Source of the DNA: Roseateles chitinivorans | GTDB lineage: Bacteria; Pseudomonadota; Gammaproteobacteria; Burkholderiales; Burkholderiaceae_C | Assembly: GCF_002761755.1 (NCBI RefSeq) | Contig: NZ_PEOG01000041.1 | Location: forward strand, 1 to 51,444 | Reading direction: 5' to 3' | DNA length: 51,444 nucleotides | Part shown: positions 20,295-30,763 of the stretch, piece after piece | How the letters are laid out: every line of letters starts with the position of its first letter | Position numbering within the stretch: position 1 is the first letter of the stretch | Program-made: the position numbers and the translations under genes | Notes under the pieces: generated by a model | The model's input: the letters and a program-made list of their open reading frames with translations, nothing else | Databases searched by the model: none | Told to the model about the DNA's origin: nothing

Positions 20295-20740
20295 TCGTCT
20301 TCCCCTTGCCTGTGGTCCGGATCGCGATGGACGCGATGGATGCGATCGAATGTGGCGGATTGTTAGGCGCAGGTTCCCAAAAAGCGAGGCCCCCATCGTG
20401 GTGGGTGCCACCCGATCCACGGGAGCGGACACGCGCCGGCGTGGATCAGGGACGGCTCCGATCCGCAGCGCGCACGAAACCGCTCGACGGACGGTGTCCG
20501 GCAAAGCCTGACCCCGCGAGCGCCAGCATCGGCGCGGGCTGGCGAGGATCGGCGCGATGGCCGATGGCATCGGTGAATGGCGCGCCGGCGCGTCGGCCGG
20601 GCCGGCGCGAGGCGTCCGCGTCACGCGGTGAAGTGGGCGCCGCGCGCGGGCGCATCGCGTGGCGCCGATGACTTAGGTCATCTGGTGTTGTAGGGATGGC
20701 GAAACAGCGGCGATGGACTATGCGGGGGAACCCGCAGGCC
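20295..20740. other. 446-bp intergenic stretch
   Basis: This stretch lies downstream of riboflavin synthase and upstream of the small secreted protein gene, both leftward. It should contain the latter's promoter. I see no convincing gene, RNA, riboswitch or repeat in it. Confidence 0.5.
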
Positions 20741-21430
20741 TCATTCCGCGCCGAGGTCCAGGCCCCGCTCCTGGGCGAACAGCCTGAGCGCCGGCATCAG
20801 CGCGCCGATCTTCTCGGCCACCGCGTCGCGGATGGTGTCCACCATCACCTGGGTCTGGCGCTCGATCTCGATATGGACCGGCGCGCCCTCGCCCTTGTCG
20901 GCGAAGGTCGTCATCCGCAGCGTCTCGGGGATGAGCCAGACCTCGAACCAGCCCGAGCCGTCGGGGTGGCGTCCGGCCTCCGCCACGGTCAGGCTGGCGC
21001 CGTTCACCGCGATGTAGCCCTTCGGGAAGATGTAGCGCATCCAGGGCGCGGGCACCGCGATGCGGATCACGTGGTTGTTGGCCGGCTGGCGGATGGACGC
21101 GACGGTGGCCATGAAATCGACATGGCCGGAGAGCGGATGGCCGCCGATCTCGGCGCCTTCCTTGGCGGCCCGCTCGACATTGAGCCGGCCGCCGACGTCC
21201 AGTTGCCCCAGCGTCGTGAGGTTCAGGCTCTGCAGCATCACGTCGAAATCGGCACGGTGATCGCCGTCGAGCGCGGTGACGGTCAGGCAGACGCCGTCGC
21301 AGGCGACCGACGCGCCGATCTCCAGGTCGCGGCAGAAGCCGTCGGGGAAGTCCAGGGTGAAGCTGCGCAGCCCTTCCTTGTCGGTGATCCGGGCGACCTG
21401 CGCGATGCCTTGAACGATGCCGGTGAACAT
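20741..21430 (-). CDS. ribC: Riboflavin synthase, alpha chain
   Basis: Riboflavin synthase dismutates two 6,7-dimethyl-8-ribityllumazine molecules to riboflavin. The 229-residue sequence starts MFTGIVQGIAQV, the near-invariant N-terminus, and shows the two lumazine-binding repeats: the first with CDGVCLTVTAL, the second with GHPLSGHVDF and VNGASLTVAEA. The gene is called ribC or ribE depending on nomenclature. It is not in a riboflavin operon; it follows the ArsC-like gene by 13 nt. No FMN riboswitch is seen upstream. Confidence 0.93.
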   Translation of the reverse strand: MFTGIVQGIAQVARITDKEGLRSFTLDFPDGFCRDLEIGASVACDGVCLTVTALDGDHRADFDVMLQSLNLTTLGQLDVGGRLNVERAAKEGAEIGGHPLSGHVDFMATVASIRQPANNHVIRIAVPAPWMRYIFPKGYIAVNGASLTVAEAGRHPDGSGWFEVWLIPETLRMTTFADKGEGAPVHIEIERQTQVMVDTIRDAVAEKIGALMPALRLFAQERGLDLGAE

Positions 21431-21443
21431 GGGGAACCTCCGA

Positions 21444-21797
21444 TCAGCGCGGGGCGTGCGACGCGAACAGCTCGGGCGAGAAGCCCAGGCTCAGTCGACC
21501 GTCGTCCCATTCGACGACCGGACGCTTGATCACGCTGGGCTGGGCCGCCATCAGCGCGGCCGCCGATGCCGCGTCGGTGACGCCGGCCTTGGTCGCGTCG
21601 TCCAGCTTGCGCCAGGTGGTGCCGGCGCGGTTGAGCACCTTGTCCCAGCCCAGTTCCGCCATCCAGCCCGGCAGCCGCTGCGCGGGCACGCCCTGCTTCT
21701 TGTAGTCGTGGAACTGGTAGGCCAGGCCCTGCTCGTCGAGCCAGGCGCGGGCGCGCTTGACGGTGTCGCAGTTGGGGATGCCGTAGAGGGTGATCAT
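21444..21797 (-). CDS. ArsC/Spx-family thioredoxin-fold protein
   Basis: The 117-residue protein begins [20 protein letters not shown]; the single active-site cysteine is C10 and the family segment [12 protein letters not shown] is present near residue 90. This is the YffB/ArsC-like group, annotated as putative arsenate reductase; true arsenate reduction is uncertain because no ars genes are near. Start ATG 21797 gives the family N-terminus; the upstream open extension overlaps the aat promoter region. It probably forms an operon with riboflavin synthase. Confidence 0.85.
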   Translation of the reverse strand: MITLYGIPNCDTVKRARAWLDEQGLAYQFHDYKKQGVPAQRLPGWMAELGWDKVLNRAGTTWRKLDDATKAGVTDAASAAALMAAQPSVIKRPVVEWDDGRLSLGFSPELFASHAPR

Positions 21798-21846
21798 GGG
21801 AACGAGGGGGACGCGGGAGGTCTTCGACAGAAGCCGGCACGCTACC

Positions 21847-22668
21847 ATGAAGCGGATGATCCCCTGGCTCGACGATGACTCCCTGGACTTCCCGCCGACC
21901 CGCCGCGCGCTGGGGCCGCGCAGCGACGCGCCGGGGTTGCTCGCCGCCGGCGGCGACCTGAGGCCGGGACGGCTGCGCGCGGCCTACGCACGCGGCATCT
22001 TCCCCTGGTATGGCGAGGGCCAGCCTATCCTCTGGTGGACCACCGACCCGCGCATGGTCCTGCGCACCGCCGACTTCAAGCTCTCGCGCTCGCTGCGCAA
22101 GACGCTGGCCCGCTTCATCCGCACGCCCGGCTGCGAGATCCGCGTCGACAGCGCCGCCGCCACCGTGCTCAAGGCCTGCGCCAGCACGCCCCGCGACGGG
22201 CAGGACGGCACCTGGATCGTCCCCGAGATGCAGCAGGCCTACCTGCAGCTCGCCCGCGAGGGCACGGTGCACACCGTCGAGACCTGGATGGACGGCGAGC
22301 TCGCCGGCGGGCTGTATGGCGTCAACCTCGGCCGCATGTTCTACGGCGAGTCGATGTTCATGCGCAGGACCGACGCCTCGAAGATCGCGCTGGCCGCGCT
22401 GGTCTGCCTGTGCCGGGAGTTCGGCATTCCCTGGATCGACTGCCAGCAGCAGACGGCGCACCTCGCGTCGCTCGGTGCGGCACCCGTCACGCGCGAGGCC
22501 TTCGAGGCCCATCTGGCCGCCCATGTCGGCCTGCCGGCGCCCGGGGATTGGACCTATCATCCGCGCCTGTGGGCCCACCTGGGCCTCGGCGACGCCGACC
22601 GCGCGGACGCCGGCTCCCCGCCGATCCCCTCCCCGCAAGACTCGCGCGCAACGTCCGACAGGCCCTGA
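21847..22668 (+). CDS. aat: Leucyl/phenylalanyl-tRNA-protein transferase
   Basis: Aat transfers Leu or Phe from tRNA to proteins with N-terminal Lys or Arg, marking them for ClpS/ClpAP degradation. The 273-residue product carries the family hallmarks [38 protein letters not shown] and [18 protein letters not shown]. The start is either the ATG at 21847 or the one at 21856 (MIPWLDDD). The next gene, bpt, encodes the second N-degron transferase and begins 2 nt after this stop, so both arms of the pathway are made together. Confidence 0.95.
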   Translation: MKRMIPWLDDDSLDFPPTRRALGPRSDAPGLLAAGGDLRPGRLRAAYARGIFPWYGEGQPILWWTTDPRMVLRTADFKLSRSLRKTLARFIRTPGCEIRVDSAAATVLKACASTPRDGQDGTWIVPEMQQAYLQLAREGTVHTVETWMDGELAGGLYGVNLGRMFYGESMFMRRTDASKIALAALVCLCREFGIPWIDCQQQTAHLASLGAAPVTREAFEAHLAAHVGLPAPGDWTYHPRLWAHLGLGDADRADAGSPPIPSPQDSRATSDRP

Positions 22669-22670
22669 CC

Positions 22671-23396
22671 GTGACGCATCCCAAGGAACTCCCGCTGGCC
22701 GAGCTGCAGTTCTATGCGACCGCGCCCTACCCCTGCAGCTACCTGAGCGACCGCCAGGCCCGCTCGCAGGTCGCCACGCCCAGCCACCTGATCCACGCCG
22801 ACGCCTACTCCAGCCTGGTGGCCGCCGGCTTCCGGCGCAGCGGCATGTTCACTTACCGGCCCTACTGCGATGGCTGCAAGGCCTGCGTGCCGATGCGCAT
22901 CCCGGTGGCGGACTTCCATCCCAATCGCAGCCAGCGCCGCGCCTGGGCGCAGCATCAGCACCTGCAGGCGCGCGTCATGCGGCTCGGCTACAGCGACGAG
23001 CATTACCAGCTCTACCTGCGCTACCAGGCCGGCCGGCACAGCGGCGGCGGCATGGACCACGACAGCGTCGACCAATACACCCAGTTCCTGCTGCAGAGCC
23101 GCGTCAACTCGCGGCTGGTGGAATTCCGCGAGCCGGCTGGCGCGCTGAAGATGGTGTCCATCCTGGACATCCTGGGCGACGGGCTGTCGGCGGTCTACAC
23201 CTTCTACGAGCCGGAGCCCGGCGTCAGCTACGGCACCTACAACGTGCTGTGGCAACTGCGCCAGACCCGCGACCTGAGCCTGCCTCACCTCTACCTGGGC
23301 TACTGGATCGCGCAGAGCGACAAGATGGCCTACAAGGCCCGCTTCCTGCCGCACGAGCTGCTGCGCGAAGGGCAGTGGCAGCGCGTCGAGCGCTGA
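22671..23396 (+). CDS. bpt: Aspartate/glutamate leucyltransferase
   Basis: Bpt (ATE1-like) adds Leu to proteins with N-terminal Asp or Glu. The 241-residue sequence has the N-terminal [17 protein letters not shown] motif, the cysteine cluster [16 protein letters not shown] and the C-terminal [22 protein letters not shown], all typical of the family. It starts with GTG at 22671, two nucleotides after the aat stop, which implies translational coupling. The next gene is a chitinase 560 bp away, so bpt ends this transcription unit. Confidence 0.95.
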   Translation: MTHPKELPLAELQFYATAPYPCSYLSDRQARSQVATPSHLIHADAYSSLVAAGFRRSGMFTYRPYCDGCKACVPMRIPVADFHPNRSQRRAWAQHQHLQARVMRLGYSDEHYQLYLRYQAGRHSGGGMDHDSVDQYTQFLLQSRVNSRLVEFREPAGALKMVSILDILGDGLSAVYTFYEPEPGVSYGTYNVLWQLRQTRDLSLPHLYLGYWIAQSDKMAYKARFLPHELLREGQWQRVER

Positions 23397-23578
23397 CCCC
23401 GTCCGGCCCGGGAGGGCTCCGGCAAAAATTGGTCCCACACTGGTTTTCCCAGCGACTTCGTTCTGCGGCACCGGTTTTCCCTTCTCGTCCGGGAAAATGA
23501 CGCCACGGCCCCGTTTCGACGACATCATTACGACAAGTTACCCAGACCTCAAGGGTTAACCTGAATGATTCGGATGCG

Positions 23579-23603
23579 AGTGGTATCTACATTGCATACC
23601 ACT
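23579..23603. promoter_or_regulatory. Palindromic operator of the chitinase operon (AGTGGTAT-N9-ATACCACT)
   Basis: Two perfect 8-bp arms, AGTGGTAT (23579-23586) and ATACCACT (23596-23603), flank a 9-bp spacer. It is the only strong palindrome upstream of the leader ORF and hairpins, where a promoter should be. TGGTAT/ATACCA boxes are, as I recall, used by N-acetylglucosamine regulators in Xanthomonas, so a chitin-derived-sugar regulator is a fair guess; the regulator is not in the window. Confidence 0.55.
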
Positions 23604-23689
23604 ATGAGATCAGCAGCGGTATCGATCTCCTGGACGCCGCGGACGCCAGTCGCCCGCGGACTGCACGTCGAACGCGAGGAGTGACTTCC

Positions 23690-23782
23690 ATGCCTGCACG
23701 CGCCTTCCCCCGCCCCGCTGACCGCGTCGTCGTCCCGGCGGCGCCGATCCCGCGCCCTTCTGCCCCCGAGTGGCCGGCCTGA
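23690..23782 (+). CDS. Possible 30-residue proline-rich leader peptide
   Basis: A GAGGAG (23676-23681) sits 8 nt before an ATG opening 30 codons that end at TGA 23780-23782. The peptide (MPARAFPRPADRVVVPAAPI and onward) contains eight prolines and ends EWPA. The stop codon forms the loop of the first of a series of hairpins. This resembles an attenuation leader peptide. No homology is known to me, and a short ORF in GC-rich DNA can arise by chance. Confidence 0.4.
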   Translation: MPARAFPRPADRVVVPAAPIPRPSAPEWPA

Positions 23783-23903
23783 GGCCGGTCGCCGGCGGTC
23801 GCGCCCGAGCGACCGCCGCCTTCGCCGGTTGAACCGACCGGCGCCTTTTCTCCGAGTCCGACCGTATCCGCCGCGCTGCCTCCGCAGTCGCCCGGCGCGG
23901 CGG
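23772..23903 (+). promoter_or_regulatory. Four-hairpin leader with terminator-like element before chitinase genes
   Basis: Four stems follow the leader ORF. Hairpin A is GGCCGGCC-TGA-GGCCGGTC (23772-23790). Hairpin B is GGCGGTCGC/GCGACCGCC (23794-23817, 6-nt loop). Hairpin C is CGCCGGT/ACCGGCG (23823-23843) followed by CCTTTTC, like an intrinsic terminator. Hairpin D is CCGCCGCGC/GCGCGGCGG (23868-23903). All are upstream of the chitinase ATG at 23957, so they would act in the nascent leader. GC-rich DNA gives hairpins easily, but 7-9-bp perfect stems in series are notable. Confidence 0.45.
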
Positions 23904-23956
23904 CGCTCATCCCTGCAGTTCCCGAAGACAACGACAACACCGTTCAGGAGCCCCCG

Positions 23957-26563
23957 ATGAGACTTCATCCCTGTGCCCGTCCCCACCCGCTGCTGCCCTG
24001 GCTGATGCCGGTGGCGCTGGCCTTCGCCGGCAGTTCCGCGATGGCCTACGACTGCACCGGCGTCGCGGACTGGAACGCGGCCACCGCCTACGGCGGCAAC
24101 GCGATCGTCAAGCAGAACAACACCGCCTACCAGGCCAAGTGGTGGACGCAGAACAATCCGCCGGCGAGCAATTCCGGCCAGTGGGACGTGTGGAAGGTGC
24201 TCGGCACCTGTGACGGCGGCGGAGGCGGCACGAACAAGCCGCCCACCGTGGCGCTGACCGCGCCGACGGCCGGTACCTCGCCCACCGCCGGCGACACGGT
24301 GACGCTCGCCGCGACCGCCGCGGACAGCGACGGCACCGTCGCCAAGGTCGGCTTCTACGTCAATGGCGCGCTGGTCGCCGAGGACAGCACCGCGCCCTTC
24401 AGCATCGGCTGGACCGCGCGCGCCGGCATCGCCGACATCACCGCCCGCGCCACCGACGACAAGGGCGCCACCACCGAGAGCGCCGCCGTGCGCATCAGCG
24501 TGCAGGGCCAGGTCACCGGCGACGAGCGCTGCCGGCCCGAGGGCCTGGTCACCACGCCCGGCACCGCGCCCGCCTACTGCAAGGTCTACGACGACCAGGG
24601 CCGCGAGAAGATGGGCGCCGACAAGCCGCGCCGCATCATCGGCTACTTCACCAGCTGGCGCACCGGCAAGACCGGCCAGCCGGCGTTCCTCGCGCACCAG
24701 ATCCCCTGGGCGCAGGTCACGCACATCAACTACGCGTTCGCGCACGTGGACGCGGCCAACAAGCTGTCCATCGGCAACACCGCCGATGCCGCCAATCCCG
24801 CCACCGGCCTGACCTGGCCCGGCATCGCCGGCGCGGAGATGGACCCGGCCTATCCCTACAAGGGCCACTTCAACCTGCTGAACAAGCTCAAGAAGCAGTA
24901 CCCGAACGTCAAGACGCTGATCTCGGTCGGCGGCTGGGCGGAGACGACCGGCTTCTACACGATGACCACCAACGCCGACGGCTCGACCAACACCGCCGGC
25001 ATCAACGCCTTCGCGGACTCGGCCGTGGCCTTCCTGCGCCAGTACGGCTTCGATGGGGTCGACATCGACTACGAGTACCCGACCAGCATGAACAACGCCG
25101 GCAACCCGGTGGACTTCGCCATCAGCAACGCCCGCCGCGGCGCGCTGATGAAGAACTACGTGGTGCTGATGCGCACGCTGCGCGCCAAGCTGGACGCGGC
25201 CAGCCAGGCCGACGCGCGCCACTACCTGCTCACGATCGCGGCGCCCTCCTCCGGCTACCTGCTGCGCGGGATGGAAGCCTTCCAGGTCACCCAGTACCTG
25301 GACTACGTGAACATCATGAGCTACGACCTGCACGGCGCCTGGAACCAGTTCGTCGGCCCCAACGCGGCGCTGTACGACGACGGCCGCGATGCCGAGCTCA
25401 CCGCCTGGAACTACTACTCGAGCAGCCAGTACGCCCGCATCGGCTACCTCAACACCGACTGGGCCTACCACTACTTCCGCGGCGCGATGCCGGCCGGCCG
25501 CATCAACATCGGCGTGCCGTACTACACCCGCGGCTGGCAGGGCGTGACCGGCGGCACCAACGGCCTGTGGGGCCAGGCCGCCCTGCCCGACCAGAGCAAG
25601 TGCCCGGCCGGCACCGGCGGCGGCACGGTGCAGAAGTGCGGCAACGGCGCGGTGGGCATCGACAACCTGTGGCACGACCTGGACGTCTCCAGCAAGGAAG
25701 TCCCGGCCGGCTCCAACCCGATGTGGCATGCGATGAACCTCGCCTCCGGCCGCCCGGGCAGCTACCTCGCCGCCTATGGCCTGAACCCGGCGACGAATCC
25801 GGCCGACCGGCTCACCGGCAGCTACGTTCGCCACTACGACGCGACGCTGGTGGCGCCCTGGCTGTGGAACGCGCAGAAGCAGGTCTTCATCAGCACCGAG
25901 GACGAACAGTCCCTGGGCGTCAAGGCGCAGTACATCGCCGATCGCGGCATCGGCGGCGTGATGTTCTGGGAGTTCGCCGGCGACTACGCCTTCGACACCG
26001 CCCGCAACGAGTACTTCATCGGCAACACGCTGACCAGCACGCTCTACAACAAGCTGAAGACGGCCGGCGCCTACGGCAACCGGCTGACCTCGGCGAGCCT
26101 GCCCGCGGACACGCTGGATATCGGCTACGCGCTGGGCGGCTTCGCGCTGGGCGACAGCAACTACCCGATCACGCCCAAGCTCACCCTGACCAACAACAGC
26201 ACGACCACGCTGCCCGGCGGCACCGAGTTCCAGTTCGACGTCCCCACCGCGATCCCGTCGACGGTGACCGACCAGAGCGGCTTCGGCCTGACGGTGATCG
26301 CCAACGGCTCGAACGCCGCCGGCCACAACGTCGGTGGCCTGAAGAACGACTTCCACCGCGCCAGCTTCAAGCTGCCCGGCTGGCAGAGCCTGGCGCCCGG
26401 CGCCAGCGTGACGCTGACCATCAACTACTACCTGCCCATGCCCATGCCCAGCAACTGGACGGTCACGTTCGGCGGCCGCAGCTATGCGCTGGCGCAGGAG
26501 GCGCGGCGCGGCGCGGTGCCCGCCGCCGCGGCGGTCAAGGCCTCGACCGCCGCCCGCCAGTGA
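23957..26563 (+). CDS. Secreted GH18 chitinase with N-terminal CBM5/12 module
   Basis: This exported endochitinase is 868 residues. Domains in order are a signal peptide (about 1-31, ending SSAMA), a CBM5/12 chitin-binding module (about 32-85, with AKWWTQNNPPASNSGQWDVWK), a linker, an Ig-like domain (about 93-185), the GH18 TIM barrel (about 225-690) and a C-terminal beta-rich domain. The catalytic DxxDxDxE motif is D366-GVDIDY-E373, with E373 as proton donor; other barrel motifs are LISVGGWAE and NIMSYDLHG. Hydrolysis uses the substrate N-acetyl group as nucleophile. The second chitinase starts 44 bp later, so the two are probably cotranscribed. Confidence 0.95.
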   Translation: MRLHPCARPHPLLPWLMPVALAFAGSSAMAYDCTGVADWNAATAYGGNAIVKQNNTAYQAKWWTQNNPPASNSGQWDVWKVLGTCDGGGGGTNKPPTVALTAPTAGTSPTAGDTVTLAATAADSDGTVAKVGFYVNGALVAEDSTAPFSIGWTARAGIADITARATDDKGATTESAAVRISVQGQVTGDERCRPEGLVTTPGTAPAYCKVYDDQGREKMGADKPRRIIGYFTSWRTGKTGQPAFLAHQIPWAQVTHINYAFAHVDAANKLSIGNTADAANPATGLTWPGIAGAEMDPAYPYKGHFNLLNKLKKQYPNVKTLISVGGWAETTGFYTMTTNADGSTNTAGINAFADSAVAFLRQYGFDGVDIDYEYPTSMNNAGNPVDFAISNARRGALMKNYVVLMRTLRAKLDAASQADARHYLLTIAAPSSGYLLRGMEAFQVTQYLDYVNIMSYDLHGAWNQFVGPNAALYDDGRDAELTAWNYYSSSQYARIGYLNTDWAYHYFRGAMPAGRINIGVPYYTRGWQGVTGGTNGLWGQAALPDQSKCPAGTGGGTVQKCGNGAVGIDNLWHDLDVSSKEVPAGSNPMWHAMNLASGRPGSYLAAYGLNPATNPADRLTGSYVRHYDATLVAPWLWNAQKQVFISTEDEQSLGVKAQYIADRGIGGVMFWEFAGDYAFDTARNEYFIGNTLTSTLYNKLKTAGAYGNRLTSASLPADTLDIGYALGGFALGDSNYPITPKLTLTNNSTTTLPGGTEFQFDVPTAIPSTVTDQSGFGLTVIANGSNAAGHNVGGLKNDFHRASFKLPGWQSLAPGASVTLTINYYLPMPMPSNWTVTFGGRSYALAQEARRGAVPAAAAVKASTAARQ
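24110..24196 (+). repeat. Duplicated chitin-binding segment, copy 1
   Basis: This 87-bp stretch of the first chitinase differs from 26749-26835 in the second at only 7 positions (about 92% identity), with two amino-acid changes. The rest of the two genes is much more diverged, so the module has been copied or kept similar by gene conversion. Confidence 0.8.
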
Positions 26564-26607
26564 TCCCGGAACCTCCCCACCCAACCCCTCGACACCAGGA
26601 GCTCGAC

Positions 26608-28647
<2,040 letters not shown>

Positions 28648-28652
28648 TCCGC

Positions 28653-28716
28653 GGCGGCTGAAGCCGCCCGGTCGACCCTCATGACGCCCCCGCGCGGTCC
28701 GCCGCCCGGGGGCGTC
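28653..28716 (+). terminator. Tandem hairpins after the chitinase operon
   Basis: Just after the second chitinase stop, GGCGGC-TGAA-GCCGCC (28653-28668) forms a tight tetraloop hairpin. GACGCCCCC (28683-28691) and GGGGGCGTC (28708-28716) form a second 9-bp stem followed by CTTC. U-tracts are poor, but the pair very likely ends the transcript. Confidence 0.6.
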
Positions 28717-28759
28717 CTTCATCCTGCCAACGGATGGCAGCACCCCCCAAGACCCTGCC

Positions 28760-28788
28760 TTGAACACTGTATGTGCATACAGTATTCT
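28760..28788 (+). promoter_or_regulatory. LexA-controlled promoter (SOS box in the spacer)
   Basis: TTGAAC (28760-28765), a 17-bp spacer and TATTCT (28783-28788) make a good sigma-70 promoter. The spacer contains CTGTATGTGCATACAG (28767-28782), a perfect palindrome that fits the LexA consensus CTGT-N8-ACAG and its flanks (TACTGT...ACAGTA) closely. LexA bound here would block polymerase. The transcription start would be near 28795, 35 nt before the ATG of the next gene. Confidence 0.8.
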
Positions 28789-28829
28789 CCTTCCTCCCCA
28801 ATGCAAGCGCCCGAGTGGAAGGAACCGTC

Positions 28830-29345
28830 ATGCGACGCTATGAAGTCATCCTGGAGAGAGTCATGGTCCCGTACCACGAGCGCGAGCTCGCGCGGGTGAT
28901 CGCGTCGCAGGTGCTGGATGCGCGGCTCGGCGGGCCGGCAGGCGTCGTGGACGCCTTCCAGGCCGCGCAGGCGGTGACCGGCGGCGACCCGCGCTGGCCG
29001 GTGCCCGAGACCGCGAGCCGGTCCGACGTGGCCGCCGTCAAGCGCTGGCGCCGCGCGACCGAGGCGGCCCTGGACGCGGTCGAGCGCGGCTTCGCCCATG
29101 TGTTCGTCGGCATGTCGGAGCAGGAGATCGAGCTGGCGCGCGCCGACGAGTTCCTGACCATCGTCCCCACCAGCAACGACCTGCCGCTGCCGGCGCGGCT
29201 GCTGTCGGAGGCGCGCGTCGGGCTGCCCTGGTCGGCGACCGCGGCGGTCGTCGTCAGCGCGGCGGCACAGGCCGCGCTGGTGGCGCCGGCCGCGCTGATC
29301 GCGCAGGCACCGGTGATGGCGCACGCCGCCGCCTTCGCGCGCTGA
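28830..29345 (+). CDS. SOS-regulated protein of unknown function
   Basis: The 171-residue protein (MRRYEVILERVMVPYHEREL and onward) starts at the ATG at 28830 behind GGAAGGAA. It is soluble-looking, with helical, charged segments (VAAVKRWRRATEAALDAVERG, MSEQEIELARADEF) and a C-terminal Ala/Val-rich stretch (about residues 130-165) that could be a hydrophobic helix. No nuclease, polymerase, toxin or lysis motif is recognisable. The LexA box in its promoter says it is made after DNA damage. It is monocistronic and convergent with the antiporter gene. I do not recognise the family. Confidence 0.7.
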   Translation: MRRYEVILERVMVPYHERELARVIASQVLDARLGGPAGVVDAFQAAQAVTGGDPRWPVPETASRSDVAAVKRWRRATEAALDAVERGFAHVFVGMSEQEIELARADEFLTIVPTSNDLPLPARLLSEARVGLPWSATAAVVVSAAAQAALVAPAALIAQAPVMAHAAAFAR

Positions 29346-29408
29346 ACATGCCGCGCACGGGCCTGCCCTTCAACACGGGGAACGGACCGAGGCCGCCTGC
29401 GCCGCCGG

Positions 29409-30611
29409 TCAGCTCGCGCGCAGCACCAGTTCCTTGATCCGTGCGAGGCGCGGCGCCACGATCGGCACCGTCAGCATCGTCGAGCCGACCGCCATCAGCA
29501 GCAGCGCGGTGAAGGTCTCGCTGGTGATGATCTGTTTGTCCAGCAGCACGTTGGCGAAGATGATCATGATCAGCGCCTTGGTCTGCAGCAGCCAGCCGAT
29601 GATGCCGGCCTCGCCGGGCGCCCAGCGCAGGATCCGGCCGGCCAGATGGGTGCCCAGCAGCTTGCCGCTCACCGAGGCCGCGAGCAGCAGCCCGGCCGCG
29701 GCGAACACCGCCCCGCCCTGCATCCCCCATTGGGTGCGCAAGCCGGTGCTGAGGAAGAAGACCGGCATGACGACCAGCAGCACATGGTGGCGCAGCGCGT
29801 CCATCTGCGACTGCTCGAACCAGTCCGCGTCCATCACGACCCCGGCCAGGAAGGCGCCGACCATGAAGTGCAGGCCGGACCAGTCGGCGCCGAAGGCCGC
29901 CACGGCCAGCCAGATCAAACCGACGTACCAGCGGTCGCGCGCCGGGATCGCCCGCATCAGGCGACGGAACAGCACCGTCGCCACGGCGAAGAGCGCCAGG
30001 AAGATCACCTGCTTGCTCACCCGCGACCAGTCCATCAGGATCACCGCCAGCACGCCCCAGATCAGGATGTCGTCCAGGCTGGCGTAGCGCAGGATGCGCT
30101 GGCCGATCGGCTGGCGCAGGATCTCGAGCTTCTCCATCAGCAGGATCAAGATGGGCAGCGCGGTCACCGCGCAGGACATGCCCACGCCGACGATGAACTG
30201 CCAGGTCAGCGCACGAGGCCCCATCCACTGCGTGCCCATGCCCAGCAGCAGCGCGGCAGCCACGGCGCCCAGCGCCATCGGCACGCCGAGCGCCAGACCG
30301 GCCGTGATGCCGCTTTCGACCCGGTGCGCCCAGGCCTTCTTGAGGTCGAGCTCGATGCCGGCGATCCACACGAACAGCATCACCGCCCACCATGCGACGC
30401 CATTGAGCGACTGCACCACCGGGGCGCTGAACACGAACTGGTAGTAGTCGGGAAATGCGCGCCCCAGCACGCCGGGGCCCAGCAGGATGCCGGTGATGAT
30501 CTGCACCACCACCAGCGGCGCGAAATAGTCCGTCCCGCCCAGCCGCCACACCAGGTAGGGGACGGTGAAGATGATCGCCATCGCGATCAGGAAGATCTCG
30601 GTCGTGCTCAT
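29409..30611 (-). CDS. CPA2-family cation:proton antiporter
   Basis: The 400-residue inner-membrane protein has about twelve helices and starts MSTTEIFLIAMAIIFTVPYL. CPA2 features are the early GILLGPGVLGR motif (helices 2-3), GIELDLKKAWAH at the end of helix 3 and the ion-site region YASLDDILIWGVLAVI near residue 185. There is no C-terminal TrkA/RCK domain, so it is shorter than KefB/KefC. It may exchange Na+ or K+ for protons. It is monocistronic. Confidence 0.85.
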   Translation of the reverse strand: MSTTEIFLIAMAIIFTVPYLVWRLGGTDYFAPLVVVQIITGILLGPGVLGRAFPDYYQFVFSAPVVQSLNGVAWWAVMLFVWIAGIELDLKKAWAHRVESGITAGLALGVPMALGAVAAALLLGMGTQWMGPRALTWQFIVGVGMSCAVTALPILILLMEKLEILRQPIGQRILRYASLDDILIWGVLAVILMDWSRVSKQVIFLALFAVATVLFRRLMRAIPARDRWYVGLIWLAVAAFGADWSGLHFMVGAFLAGVVMDADWFEQSQMDALRHHVLLVVMPVFFLSTGLRTQWGMQGGAVFAAAGLLLAASVSGKLLGTHLAGRILRWAPGEAGIIGWLLQTKALIMIIFANVLLDKQIITSETFTALLLMAVGSTMLTVPIVAPRLARIKELVLRAS

Positions 30612-30763
30612 CGGCGGCTCCTGGCGTCCTCGCGCGCTGTCCGCCGTCCGGTGCGCAGGACCGGGCAGTCGATGACAACGTTGTCCCGTGCGATTCCGAT
30701 CCTAGGGCGCGAGCCCCGGGATCACCGCCGTGGTTTCCCCAATGAAAGCGGTTTCAGATCATT

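Larger units (their letters stand above)
23397..23956. other. Long upstream region and leader of the chitinase operon
   Basis: These 560 bp lie between bpt and the first chitinase. They contain a 25-bp palindrome (23579-23603), a 30-codon ORF with a strong ribosome site (23690-23782) and four hairpins (23772-23903), each listed separately. I could not assign a confident -35/-10 pair. Confidence 0.7.

Noticed and set aside
23565..23684. A 39-codon plus-strand ORF overlapping the chitinase palindrome
   Set aside because: It has no ribosome site and would begin upstream of the likely operator; the 30-codon ORF just after it has a much better start.
23549..26584. A 1011-codon minus-strand frame opposite the first chitinase
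   Set aside because: Its Gly/Val/Ala/Asp-rich translation is the antisense shadow of a gene with clear signal peptide, chitin-binding and GH18 motifs.
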